In this document: positions 30,807 to 39,509 of the stretch, in pieces
Layout of the letters: the number at the start of each line of letters is the position of its first letter
Position numbering within the stretch: the first letter of the stretch is position 1
DNA from: JAUIAS01 sp030425395
GTDB taxonomy: Bacteria > Pseudomonadota > Alphaproteobacteria > Rhodobacterales > Rhodobacteraceae
Direction: 5' to 3'
Length of the DNA stretch: 64,000 bases
Assembly (NCBI GenBank): GCA_043553855.1
Contig: CP121336.1
Coordinates: forward strand, 1,488,001-1,552,000
Program-made: the position numbers and the translations under genes
Notes under the pieces: model-generated
What the model was told of the DNA's origin: nothing
What the model saw: only the letters and a program-made list of their open reading frames with translations
The model's database searches: none

Positions 30807-31714
30807 GCCCCCTTGCGGTGCGGCCCGAAAATGGCCGCCACCGCAAGGACGAGACCGGACACAGTCGCGATCATGCCAGCCGCGCTTACCGCGTTTTCAA
30901 ACCCGATCCAGAGCGGGCCATACCCGGCCAGGACATATCCCGCTACTGCGGACAAAGTGGCAAAGCCAACGCTCCAAGCGACCTGAATTTCCAGCCTGTC
31001 TGTCATCAATCGCGCTGCCGCCGGTGGACAGATGAACATCGCAATCACGATGATGGAGCCCACCGCATCAAATGCGGCAACCGCTGCCAGAGCCGACAAC
31101 ACCACCAACAGCCCGCCAATCAACCGCACGGGCACGCCCACGCTGCGCGCGAACCCTTCGTCAAAGGTCGAGATTTTCAATCCACGCCAGAACACCAGCA
31201 AGAACGCGACTATCACACAGGCCACAACCGCCATACGAAGCAATTCCGGCGGCAACCCGGCCAACGCCACGGGATCGACAAGCGATCCCCAACCTGCTGC
31301 ATCCAACCAGATGAGACTTTCCAAATTTCCGTAAAGCGCGTGTTCCACATCCAGATGCACCGACGATGTATCCGTCTGTTCCAACAGCAGGACGCCACCC
31401 GCAAACATCGCGGTGAACACGACGCCCATCGCGGCCCCCGCCTCGATCCGCGCCAGACGGCGGATTGCCTCGATCAGCAGAACCGACATGATGGCCGCAC
31501 CGCCCGCACCGATCATCATCGGCCAGGTCGACACCATCCCGGTCAACAGGAATGCAACGACGATCCCAGGCAACACCACATGGCTGATCGCATCGCCGAT
31601 CAAAGCCTGACGCCGCAGCACAAGGAAATTGCCTGGCAATGCACAGGCGATGGCCGCCAGAACGCCGATCACCATCGGTGGCAGGGACAACGCGACAAAC
31701 TCGAACCCACTCAT
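30791..31714 (-). CDS. Metal ABC transporter permease (ABC-3 family, Mn/Zn type)
   Basis: A 307-residue permease with about eight spans. The ABC-3 signatures are LRRQALIGDAISHVVLPGIVVAFL near the N-terminus, KISTFDEGFARSVG, and FDAVGSIIVIAMFICPPAAARLMTDR. It is the last gene of a four-gene minus-strand operon (substrate-binding protein, ATPase, two permeases) and overlaps the preceding permease by ATGA. Two distinct permeases fit the Sit/Mnt/Tro manganese or iron type better than the single-permease ZnuABC type. The C-terminal codons run into the uraH 3' end. Confidence 0.9.
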   Translation of the reverse strand: MSGFEFVALSLPPMVIGVLAAIACALPGNFLVLRRQALIGDAISHVVLPGIVVAFLLTGMVSTWPMMIGAGGAAIMSVLLIEAIRRLARIEAGAAMGVVFTAMFAGGVLLLEQTDTSSVHLDVEHALYGNLESLIWLDAAGWGSLVDPVALAGLPPELLRMAVVACVIVAFLLVFWRGLKISTFDEGFARSVGVPVRLIGGLLVVLSALAAVAAFDAVGSIIVIAMFICPPAAARLMTDRLEIQVAWSVGFATLSAVAGYVLAGYGPLWIGFENAVSAAGMIATVSGLVLAVAAIFGPHRKGAQLPR

Positions 31715-32907
31715 GCCGGTGTCTCCGCGATGCGCCGGTCGATTTCGGCGATTTGGTCAGATGTCAGCACAGTGTCGATGTCGCGAACCCCGTCATACAT
31801 CGCTGCCGCCGCTTCAAACCGGTTATCTGTGCGCAACGCGGTCCAGCGAGCTTCATCGCGAAGGGCGCGCGCGGCGTGCCCCATGCCATCGTCGGTTGCG
31901 ACTCCATCGCCCCGCGCCCAGCCCGCCGCCACCAAAAGCCGCAACGTCAGACGTTCATAAATCGGATGGCCCTGCGCCAAAGCAAGCAGGCCCTGACGAA
32001 TGTGGATACGCTTCTGGAAACGGCGATATCGCAGCCACGCTGCCAGAACACCGCGACTTGGGGCCAAGAGCAGGGACACCAAGAATACCACAAAGGACAC
32101 CAGCACAATGATCGGTCCGGTGGGAAGATCCGGTGCCGTGGCAGAAATCGCCGCCCCGACATAGGCGGCACTGGCCCCAAATACCCCTGAGAGCCACACC
32201 ACACGCGCGGCCACGTCTGTCCAAAGCCGCGCCGTCACCGGCGGCACGATCAACAGCGCCACGACCAGGATCAAGCCCACGATCTTGAGCCCGACAACCG
32301 TAATTGCCATCACCAGCCCCATCATCAACAGATCAAGCCGCGCCACTGGCAGGCCACGGGCCCGTGCATAGGCCGCATCAAACGCCACCAAGAGGAACGG
32401 ACGCCGGAAAAGCAAAGCCAGCACGACAACCGCCGCGCCGCCCCCCGCGATAATCAAGGCATCCGCCCATAGCATCGCGGCGGTAGATCCAAGAAGGAAA
32501 CTCTCAAGCCCCGCCTGACGCCCCTGCGGCAAGGTCTGGATCACCGTCAGAAGAACCACACCAAAACCGAAGAAGACCGAAAGGACGGCACCGATAGCCG
32601 CGTCTTCATTCAGGCGGGTGTGGCGCACCAGCGCATTGACGCATAGCAGCCCAAGTAGCGCCGATACTGCCGAGCCCGCCAGCAATCCCGGCAAGGATCG
32701 CCCGTCACCGCCCAGCGCCACCATCAGCAGGAATGCCAGAGCAACGCCCGGCAACGTCGCATGCGAAATTGCATCGCTCAGCAAAGCGCGATTGCGCAGG
32801 AACAGAAAGGTGCCCGAAATTCCGGCCGCAAAGCCAAGCAGCCCTGCCCCCAGCGTCACAAGCGTGGCGTTATAGCCCATCTGCAAGAAAAGCGCATCCA
32901 CAAGCAT
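31711..32907 (-). CDS. Metal ABC transporter permease with C-terminal cytoplasmic extension
   Basis: A 398-residue protein. The first ~290 residues are a full ABC-3 permease (FLRNRALLSDAISHATLPGVALAFL, VAFDAAYARARGLPVARLD, LKIVGLILVVALLIVPPVTARLWTD). The remaining ~105 residues are soluble (RYRRFQKRIHIRQGLLALAQG onward, ending TSDQIAEIDRRIAETPA). Comparable Mn/Fe permeases of this order carry a degenerate DtxR/winged-helix-like tail, and this region has a similar helical look; the assignment is inferred. ATG 32907 has AGGGA 8 bases upstream; a GTG two codons earlier is an alternative. Overlaps the next permease by ATGA. Confidence 0.85.
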   Translation of the reverse strand: MLVDALFLQMGYNATLVTLGAGLLGFAAGISGTFLFLRNRALLSDAISHATLPGVALAFLLMVALGGDGRSLPGLLAGSAVSALLGLLCVNALVRHTRLNEDAAIGAVLSVFFGFGVVLLTVIQTLPQGRQAGLESFLLGSTAAMLWADALIIAGGGAAVVVLALLFRRPFLLVAFDAAYARARGLPVARLDLLMMGLVMAITVVGLKIVGLILVVALLIVPPVTARLWTDVAARVVWLSGVFGASAAYVGAAISATAPDLPTGPIIVLVSFVVFLVSLLLAPSRGVLAAWLRYRRFQKRIHIRQGLLALAQGHPIYERLTLRLLVAAGWARGDGVATDDGMGHAARALRDEARWTALRTDNRFEAAAAMYDGVRDIDTVLTSDQIAEIDRRIAETPA

Positions 32908-32922
32908 CGCCACTGTCCCTGC

Positions 32923-33720
32923 TCAGCCGTCTTGTCGCGACAGCATGTCGATCTGCGCCGGAGCCAGGCGCCCGCCATAGGTCGCGCGCAGATTGGCTTC
33001 GGTAAATACTTCCTTGACGGGTCCCTCAGCCACGCGGCGCGTGCTGATCAGCCAGACATCGTCGAAATAATCGCGCAGCGTGGACAAATCGTGGTGCACC
33101 ACGATTACCGTGCGTCCTTCGGCCTTGAGCCCCTTGAGAACGGCAACGATGGCGCGTTCGGTCGCCGCATCCACACCAGCGAAAGGTTCGTCCAGAAGAT
33201 AAAGATCCGCGTTCTGCGCCAAGGCGCGGGCGAGAAACACACGCTGCTGTTGACCACCGGACAACTGGCCGATCTGGCGTCCTTCGAACTCTTCCATTCC
33301 CACTCGGGACAGACAGTCGCGAGCATAGTCCATATGGTGCTTGCGCACCCGGCCCAGCAGACCAAGTTCACGATAAAGGCCGCCCAGCACCACGTCGATC
33401 ACCCGCGTCGGGAAATCCCAGTCCACGCTGGCGCGCTGGGGCACATAAGCGACGCGATGGCGCTGCATCGACAAGTCCGCGCCAAACACACGCACCTGAC
33501 CCGCAACCGCTGTCTCGATCCCCAACACGGCCTTGAGCAACGTCGACTTACCGGCACCATTTGGCCCGACGATAGCCGTCATTCGGCCGGCGCGCGCTGT
33601 GAAATCGACTGAGAAAACCGCTGGCTTCTGACCATAGGACACCGTCAGCCCACGGATCGACAACGGGGCCGCCGGATCGGCGGTGGTGTCGTTGGCTTGG
33701 GATTGGACGACCCTCAGCAT
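32923..33720 (-). CDS. Metal ABC transporter ATP-binding protein (Mn/Zn type)
   Basis: A 265-residue ABC ATPase. Walker A is VGPNGAGKSTLLKA, the Q-loop YVPQRASVDW, signature LSGGQQQRV, Walker B DLYLLDEPFAGVD, and the H-loop VVHHDLST. The AYVPQR and DFPTRVIDVVLGG segments are typical of manganese/zinc importers. An N-terminal extension of about 20 residues precedes the ABC domain. The start lies one base after the stop of the substrate-binding gene, so the operon is coupled. Confidence 0.92.
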   Translation of the reverse strand: MLRVVQSQANDTTADPAAPLSIRGLTVSYGQKPAVFSVDFTARAGRMTAIVGPNGAGKSTLLKAVLGIETAVAGQVRVFGADLSMQRHRVAYVPQRASVDWDFPTRVIDVVLGGLYRELGLLGRVRKHHMDYARDCLSRVGMEEFEGRQIGQLSGGQQQRVFLARALAQNADLYLLDEPFAGVDAATERAIVAVLKGLKAEGRTVIVVHHDLSTLRDYFDDVWLISTRRVAEGPVKEVFTEANLRATYGGRLAPAQIDMLSRQDG

Positions 33721-33721
33721 C

Positions 33722-34678
33722 TTATGACCCCACCGAAAGTCGATCGTTCAAACCCCGCGAGGGCACTTGCGCGCCCAGCGCCTGCGCAATCACGGTGATG
33801 TTGTGATCCAGCATCCCGATATAGGTCGCCTCATAGGTGCCCGGCGCACCCATCGCATCGCTGAACAACTCCCCACCAATAACAAGCTGATGCCCGCGCG
33901 CCGCGGCACCTTCGATCAGGGCACGCATGTTTCGGTCGGACACCGAACTCTCGACAAAAACAGCGCGGATATCGCGCTCTACGATCACGTCCACCAGCTC
34001 TGCAATGCGGTTCAACCCAGCTTCGGACTGTGTCGACAGGCCCTGAACGCCCATCACGTCAAAGCCGAACGCCTGACCAAAATACCCAAACGCGTCATGC
34101 GCAGAGATCAGAACCCGGGATTCTTCGGGGATTTGTGACAAGCTGTCCCGGGCGTAGCTTTGCAGGCGCGCGATCTCTTCCAGATGGCGCGCCGCATTTT
34201 CCTGAAACGCGCCTTCCGCCTCTGGACGCAGGGCGATCAAATGCTTGGTGACAACACGCACCGCTTCAGCCCAAAGTTCCGGGACCATCCAGATATGGGG
34301 ATCGAACCTGTCGGCATAGTCTTCGTGTGCCCGCAATTTCCCTGCCGGGAATTCATCGCCAAGGGCAAACACAGGCTTGCGCCGCCCCAGATCAACAAGC
34401 AGGTCTTCCATCTGGGCCTCGAGGTAGAGCCCGTTCCAGAATATCGCATCGGCCCGATACAATAGCGCAAGGTCTGTGCGCGTCTGCCGATAGGCATGGG
34501 GATCAATCCCCGGCCCCATAAGAGCGCGCACCGCAACATGATCACCACCGACCTGCCGCACCGCATCAGCAATCATCGCGGTGGTAGTCACCACCGACAA
34601 AGGTGCCGCCGCAAAGGCGGGGCGGGCGACGGCGAGCGCGGCAAGAGCAATCAGAAAGGACCGACGTTCGAATTGCAT
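33722..34678 (-). CDS. Metal ABC transporter substrate-binding protein (ZnuA/TroA/MntA family)
   Basis: A 318-residue periplasmic cluster 9 binding protein. The N-terminal signal peptide (FERRSFLIALAALAVARPAFA) has a twin-Arg-less n-region and likely cleaves after AFA. Metal ligands are visible as GIDPHAYR (His), DPHIWMVPELW (His), SAHDAFGYF (His) and the later FVESSVSDR plus GGELFSDAMG acidic residues. It lacks the His-rich loop usual in ZnuA, which fits manganese or iron. I use ATG 34678 over a GTG at 34702. First gene of the operon; a Fur-family-like box lies 65 bases upstream. Confidence 0.9.
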   Translation of the reverse strand: MQFERRSFLIALAALAVARPAFAAAPLSVVTTTAMIADAVRQVGGDHVAVRALMGPGIDPHAYRQTRTDLALLYRADAIFWNGLYLEAQMEDLLVDLGRRKPVFALGDEFPAGKLRAHEDYADRFDPHIWMVPELWAEAVRVVTKHLIALRPEAEGAFQENAARHLEEIARLQSYARDSLSQIPEESRVLISAHDAFGYFGQAFGFDVMGVQGLSTQSEAGLNRIAELVDVIVERDIRAVFVESSVSDRNMRALIEGAAARGHQLVIGGELFSDAMGAPGTYEATYIGMLDHNITVIAQALGAQVPSRGLNDRLSVGS

Positions 34679-34742
34679 AACTTCCCCATCATTTTTCTGC
34701 ACCGGCTACATATGAGGTTGATTTCACACTTCGTCAATGCTC

Positions 34743-34759
34743 TTGAGAATTATTTGCAA
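34743..34759. promoter_or_regulatory. Candidate Fur-family (Mur/Zur/Irr-like) operator upstream of the metal importer
   Basis: TTGAGAAT-T-ATTTGCAA is an imperfect palindrome: 6 of 8 positions pair when the right arm is inverted (TTGCAAAT). It is AT-rich against a GC-rich background and sits 65 bases before the substrate-binding gene start, in the gap to deoC. Size and composition fit a manganese-responsive Mur or Zur site; identity is inferred. Confidence 0.4.
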
Positions 34760-34863
34760 CAAAGAGCATAATGATCTGACCAAATGCTGAGATGACAGGC
34801 TTTCTTGCCAAATGGCAGACCGCGTGCGACGCTTTGGATCAACCTTGGCAACCGCAGCTTTCA

Positions 34864-35850
34864 ATGACGCATATCCATGAAAAAACCGCGCAGCTTCCGC
34901 AAGTCACGGAACCGCGCAATCCCGGAACCGCGCTTGATCTCGATTGGATCTTGTCCGCGCGTGCGAACCGGTCGGCCATTGAACGTCGGGCCGCGAGCCT
35001 GCCTGCGCGGCGCAGCGTCAAGAAGGCTCATCAGGCCGCCTGGCTGTGCCGGGCAGTGTCCTGCATCGACCTGACCACCCTATCGGGTGATGACACAGAA
35101 GACCGCGTGCGCCGCCTGTGCGCCAAGGCCGCTCATCCGATCCGCCGAGATATCGCGGCAGCGATCGGGATGGAGGCACTGACCGTTGGCGCGGTGTGCG
35201 TCTATCATGACATGGTTCCGGCAGCGGTTGCCGCGCTCGCCCAAACCGGCATTCCGGTCGCGGCGGTCTCAACCGGATTTCCGGCTGGACTGTCGCCGTT
35301 CCACCTGCGCGTCGCCGAGATCGGTGAAAGCGTCAAGGCCGGGGCCAGCGAGATTGATATCGTGATTTCGCGCAGGCATGTCCTGACAGGAAACTGGCAG
35401 GCGCTGTATGACGAAATGCGCGCCTTTCGCGCCGCCTGCGGCGAGGCGCATGTCAAGGCGATCCTTGCCACGGGCGAATTGGGCACACTGGAAAATGTCG
35501 CGCGTGCGTCGTTGGTGTGCATGATGGCAGGAGCCGATTTCATCAAGACATCAACCGGGAAGGAAAGCGTAAATGCGACGCTGCCGGTCAGTCTGGTCAT
35601 GATGCGCGCGATCCGCGATTACCACGACCGGACCGGGTTTCGCATAGGCTACAAACCGGCGGGCGGCATTTCCAAGGCCAAGGACGCAATCAGCTATCTG
35701 GCCATGATCAAGGAAGAACTGGGCGACCGCTGGCTGCGCCCCGATCTTTTCCGCTTTGGCGCGTCATCTTTGTTGGGCGATATCGAACGGCAGTTGGAAC
35801 ATCACGTCACAGGAGCCTATTCGGCGTCGTGGCGGCACGCGATGGGATAA
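34864..35850 (+). CDS. deoC: Deoxyribose-phosphate aldolase (eukaryote-like DERA branch)
   Basis: A protein of about 328 residues that cleaves 2-deoxyribose 5-phosphate to glyceraldehyde 3-phosphate and acetaldehyde. It follows the long DERA branch: LDLDWILSARANRSAIERRAASLPARR-like N-terminus, AVSCIDLTTLSGDD, CVYHDMV, GASEIDIVISR, VKAILATGELG, DFIKTSTGKESVNAT (Schiff-base Lys in IKTSTGK) and GYKPAGGIS. The start is uncertain: ATG 34864 suits the family length but has no clear ribosome-binding site; ATG 34792 would add 24 residues. The adjacent aldehyde dehydrogenase, three bases downstream, is the natural sink for acetaldehyde. Confidence 0.9.
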   Translation: MTHIHEKTAQLPQVTEPRNPGTALDLDWILSARANRSAIERRAASLPARRSVKKAHQAAWLCRAVSCIDLTTLSGDDTEDRVRRLCAKAAHPIRRDIAAAIGMEALTVGAVCVYHDMVPAAVAALAQTGIPVAAVSTGFPAGLSPFHLRVAEIGESVKAGASEIDIVISRRHVLTGNWQALYDEMRAFRAACGEAHVKAILATGELGTLENVARASLVCMMAGADFIKTSTGKESVNATLPVSLVMMRAIRDYHDRTGFRIGYKPAGGISKAKDAISYLAMIKEELGDRWLRPDLFRFGASSLLGDIERQLEHHVTGAYSASWRHAMG

Positions 35851-35853
35851 GCG

Positions 35854-38196
35854 ATGCAGATACCCGAAATTTTCGACCGTATGGAATATGGTACGGCCCC
35901 TGAGACGGCGGCCGACGCACTGGCATGGCTGGTGGATCAGGGCGACAGGTTTGGCCATTTCATCAACGGTGCGTTTACAGAACCGGGCGCGGTTTTTGAC
36001 AGCGTCAGCCCCGCAACAGGCGAAACCTTGGCCTGCATCACACAGGCCACCTCCGCTGACGTGGACGCCGCAGTGCGCGCGGCACGGCGCGCACAGGCTG
36101 GGTGGGCCCGGTTGGGCGGCGCAGGGCGGTCACGGCATCTCTATGCAATCGCGCGGCTGATGCAAAAACACGCTCGCCTGCTGGCGGTTCTGGAAACGCT
36201 GGACAACGGCAAACCAATCCGCGAGGCGCGCGACGTGGATATCCCGCTGGCCCAGCGGCATTTCTATTTTCACGCAGGCATGGCCCAGATCATGGACACG
36301 GAGATGCCTGACCGCGTGGCCATTGGTGTATGCGGCCAGATCGTGCCGTGGAACTTCCCCTTGCTCATGCTGGCGTGGAAGATCGCGCCAGCGCTCGCGG
36401 CGGGCAATACCGTTGTCCTGAAGCCTGCGGAATACACATCGCTGACCGCTCTATGTTTTGCAGATATCTGCCGTCAGGCTGGTTTGCCCAAAGGGGTGGT
36501 GAATATCGTTACCGGTGACGGTGCGGTCGGCGAAATGATCACGGCCCATGATGGCGTGGACAAGATCGCCTTTACCGGGTCAACCGAGGTCGGCCGCGCG
36601 ATCCGTGCCACCACCGCCGGTCGGGGCAAGGCGCTCACGCTCGAACTGGGCGGGAAATCGCCTTATATCGTTTTCGACGACGCCGATATCGACAGCGCGG
36701 TCGAAGGTTTGGTCGATGCGATCTGGTTCAATCAGGGGCAAGTCTGTTGTGCAGGATCACGGCTTTTGCTGCATGCACCAATAGCAGAACGGTTCGAGGA
36801 CAAATTGCGGCGACGGATGGCCAAGCTTCGCGTTGGCGATCCGTTGGATAAATCTATTGATGTGGGTGCCGTCGTGCATCCCGTCCAAAAGGCGCGCATC
36901 GCGGAATTGGTGGCCACGGCACCGCCCGAAACGGTGTATCAACCCTGCGAGATGCCCGAATCCGGGTGCTTTTACCCGCCAACCTATATTTCCGGTCTCA
37001 ACCCGAGCGATCCCCTGATGCAGGAGGAAATTTTCGGGCCGGTTCTGGTGTCGACCACATTCCGCACCCCATCCGAGGCCGTCGAACTGGCCAACAACAC
37101 GCGCTATGGGCTTGCTGCAACGGTCTGGAGCGAGAACATCAATCTTGCGCTGGACATCGTGCCAAAGCTGGCTTGCGGCGTGGTCTGGATCAACGGCACC
37201 AACATGTTCGACGCCGCCGCCGGGTTTGGTGGTGTGAAGGAAAGCGGCTTTGGCCGCGAAGGCGGTTGGGAAGGCATGGCGGCCTATACCCGCGCCAAGA
37301 CCAAGACCACCAAGATCAAGCCCGTGCAGGCGATAACCTCGGGCACCGGCACGACGATCAGCGAAGGCATCGACCGGACAGCTAAACTTTATATCGGGGG
37401 CAAACAGGCGCGCCCGGATGGCGGGTATTCGCAACCTGTCTTTGGCAAGGGCGGCAAACTGATCGCGCATGTGCCGGTTGCCGGGCGCAAAGATGTGCGC
37501 AACGCGGTAGAGGCCGCACGCGGTGCCAAGGCATGGTCCGCCAGCACTGCACATTTGCGAGCGCAGATCCTGTATTACATTGGTGAAAACCTCGAAGCGC
37601 GCGCGGGAGAGTTCGCCAACCGGATCAACCAGATGACCGGGCGGCGCGATGGAGCGCGCGAGGTGAGCCAGAGCGTTGACGCCCTGTTCCGGTTTGCGGC
37701 ATGGGCCGACAAGTTCGACGGCCAGACCCGCGCCGTACCGATGCGCGGAGTCGCTTTGGCCATGCGCGAACCGGTGGGTGTCATCGGCGCGCTGTGCTGC
37801 GACGCACGTCCGTTGTTGGGATTGGTTACAGTGATGGCATCGGCGCTTGCGATGGGCAATCGCGTGGTATTGGCCACAAGCGCGCCCTACCCCTTGTCGG
37901 CCACGGATTTCTATCAGGTGTTGGACACCTCCGACGTGCCCGCCGGTGTGGTAAACATCCTGACCGGACCGCATGCAGATTTGGCAGGACCAATGGCATC
38001 CCACGCCGATCTGGACGCGATGTGGAGTTTTTCCTCAACCGACTTGTCCGGCGAAATCGAACGTCTATCGGCCGGAAATCTGAAGAGGACGTGGGTAAAC
38101 AACGGACAAGACACCGATTTCGGGGCAGCCTCCGCACGCCGGTTCCTTGACGCGGCGACGGAGATCAAGACCGTCTGGGTGCCCTACGGCGTCTAA
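35854..38196 (+). CDS. Double-domain aldehyde dehydrogenase
   Basis: A 780-residue protein. Residues ~30-480 form a full ALDH: VPWNFPLLMLAWK, FTGSTEVGR, LELGGKSPYIVF (general-base Glu) and FNQGQVCCAGSR with catalytic Cys298. Residues ~500-780 form a second ALDH-like half with IGALCCDARPLLGLVTVMASALAMGN but no catalytic Cys or Glu motif and no C-terminal catalytic subdomain; where FTGS would be, it reads SFSST. The second part is therefore structural or regulatory. Start three bases after the deoC stop; the pair would convert deoxyribose 5-phosphate-derived acetaldehyde to acetate. The gene is convergent with the M16 pair. Confidence 0.9.
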   Translation: MQIPEIFDRMEYGTAPETAADALAWLVDQGDRFGHFINGAFTEPGAVFDSVSPATGETLACITQATSADVDAAVRAARRAQAGWARLGGAGRSRHLYAIARLMQKHARLLAVLETLDNGKPIREARDVDIPLAQRHFYFHAGMAQIMDTEMPDRVAIGVCGQIVPWNFPLLMLAWKIAPALAAGNTVVLKPAEYTSLTALCFADICRQAGLPKGVVNIVTGDGAVGEMITAHDGVDKIAFTGSTEVGRAIRATTAGRGKALTLELGGKSPYIVFDDADIDSAVEGLVDAIWFNQGQVCCAGSRLLLHAPIAERFEDKLRRRMAKLRVGDPLDKSIDVGAVVHPVQKARIAELVATAPPETVYQPCEMPESGCFYPPTYISGLNPSDPLMQEEIFGPVLVSTTFRTPSEAVELANNTRYGLAATVWSENINLALDIVPKLACGVVWINGTNMFDAAAGFGGVKESGFGREGGWEGMAAYTRAKTKTTKIKPVQAITSGTGTTISEGIDRTAKLYIGGKQARPDGGYSQPVFGKGGKLIAHVPVAGRKDVRNAVEAARGAKAWSASTAHLRAQILYYIGENLEARAGEFANRINQMTGRRDGAREVSQSVDALFRFAAWADKFDGQTRAVPMRGVALAMREPVGVIGALCCDARPLLGLVTVMASALAMGNRVVLATSAPYPLSATDFYQVLDTSDVPAGVVNILTGPHADLAGPMASHADLDAMWSFSSTDLSGEIERLSAGNLKRTWVNNGQDTDFGAASARRFLDAATEIKTVWVPYGV

Positions 38197-38204
38197 AGCA
38201 TCCT

Positions 38205-39509
38205 TTATCCGTCGAGGCCTGTGGGTTTGCCAACAACAACAAAATGCAGCTGGTCTGGTTGCATCAACGTGTCCGCCACGCGCCGGATTTCATCAAGGGT
38301 GACGGCTTCGACCTTGGCATTGCGGGTGTTGATATAGTCGATGGGCAGGCCATCCATCTGCATCGAAACCATGATGTCGGCGATCCGCGCATTGCCGTCA
38401 AAGCGCAACGGATACGCGCCGGTCAGGTATTTTTGGGCCGCCTCCAGTTCCTCGGCGCTGACCCCGTCCCGTGCCAGCTTGGCCCATTCTTCACGAATGA
38501 CAGAGACGGCTTCGGCGATACTGCCATTGGCAGAGGCGACAGACCCCAGATAAACGGCGGCGTGATCCTTGGGCATAAGGTATGAATATATGCCATAAGT
38601 CAGACCACGGTTTTCACGCACCTCGGTCATCAGGCGGCTTTCGAAACCGCCGCCACCAAGGATGTGGTTCATCACGTATGCAGCAAAGAAATCGGGGTGA
38701 TCACGATTCATTCCCGCATGACCGAAAAGGGCCACTGACTGCGGCGTGTCGAAATCCACGACTGTGACGCCCCCCTCCAAATCGACGGCTATTTCGCCGG
38801 GCATAGGAGCACCAGTTTGCGGCAGATCGGCCAACAAATCATCCAGAAGGACAGACAGGTCTTGCGGCGTGATATCGCCCACGGCCGCGACATATACCCG
38901 GTCTCGCGCCATCGCGCGGCTGTGAGCGTCGACCAGATCATCCCGGTTCAGAGCCGCGACACTGTCAATGGTTCCCTTACCATCTGTGGCATAGGGATGA
39001 TCGCCGTAAGCCAGCGCGCGAAACGTCTTGCCCGCTATATCGTTGGGATCCTGCGCATCAGATCGCAGACCGGACAATACTTGCTGGCGCACACGTTCGA
39101 TGGCATCTGGATCGAAACGCGGTTCGCTTATCGCGGATTTTAGAAGGGCAACTGCCGCGTCCCGGTTTTCGGTCAGGAATTGTGCGGTGACGGTGACTTG
39201 GTCATCGCTCGCGCTGAAACCATAACGCGCAGCCAGTTCTTCGGCCTCGCGGGCGAAGGCACGCGCATCAAGTTCGCCTGCGCCTTCTTCCAGAAGGCCG
39301 GTCATTAGATGGATCGCGCCCCGCTTGCCATCGGCATCAAGGGACGTGCCGCCCCGAAACCGCAACGATAGCGCAGTAAATGGGATCGAGTGGTCTTCTA
39401 CCAACCACGCCGTCAGGCCGCTGTTGGTTTCGACCTTCTGGATATCCACCGCTGCCAGAGCAGGCCACGCAATCATCCACGCAATAACTGCTGCAAAGAA
39501 AGGTTTCAT
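38205..39509 (-). CDS. M16-family peptidase homologue lacking the zinc motif
   Basis: A 434-residue secreted protein with a signal peptide (FFAAVIAWMIAWPALAA). The M16 fold is recognisable (LSLRFRGGTSLD, AIHLMTGLLEEGAG, TEVRENRGLTYGIYSYL), but the HxxEH zinc site is replaced by IHLMTGLLEEG, so it should be catalytically dead. Such proteins pair with an active M16 subunit, as in mitochondrial processing peptidase. Its ATG overlaps the stop of the active partner gene upstream (ATGA). Substrate unknown. Confidence 0.88.
   Translation of the reverse strand: MKPFFAAVIAWMIAWPALAAVDIQKVETNSGLTAWLVEDHSIPFTALSLRFRGGTSLDADGKRGAIHLMTGLLEEGAGELDARAFAREAEELAARYGFSASDDQVTVTAQFLTENRDAAVALLKSAISEPRFDPDAIERVRQQVLSGLRSDAQDPNDIAGKTFRALAYGDHPYATDGKGTIDSVAALNRDDLVDAHSRAMARDRVYVAAVGDITPQDLSVLLDDLLADLPQTGAPMPGEIAVDLEGGVTVVDFDTPQSVALFGHAGMNRDHPDFFAAYVMNHILGGGGFESRLMTEVRENRGLTYGIYSYLMPKDHAAVYLGSVASANGSIAEAVSVIREEWAKLARDGVSAEELEAAQKYLTGAYPLRFDGNARIADIMVSMQMDGLPIDYINTRNAKVEAVTLDEIRRVADTLMQPDQLHFVVVGKPTGLDG

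Noticed and set aside
35854..38196. PutA-like or otherwise bifunctional enzyme
   Set aside because: There is no proline dehydrogenase domain; the second part is a degraded ALDH half without catalytic residues.
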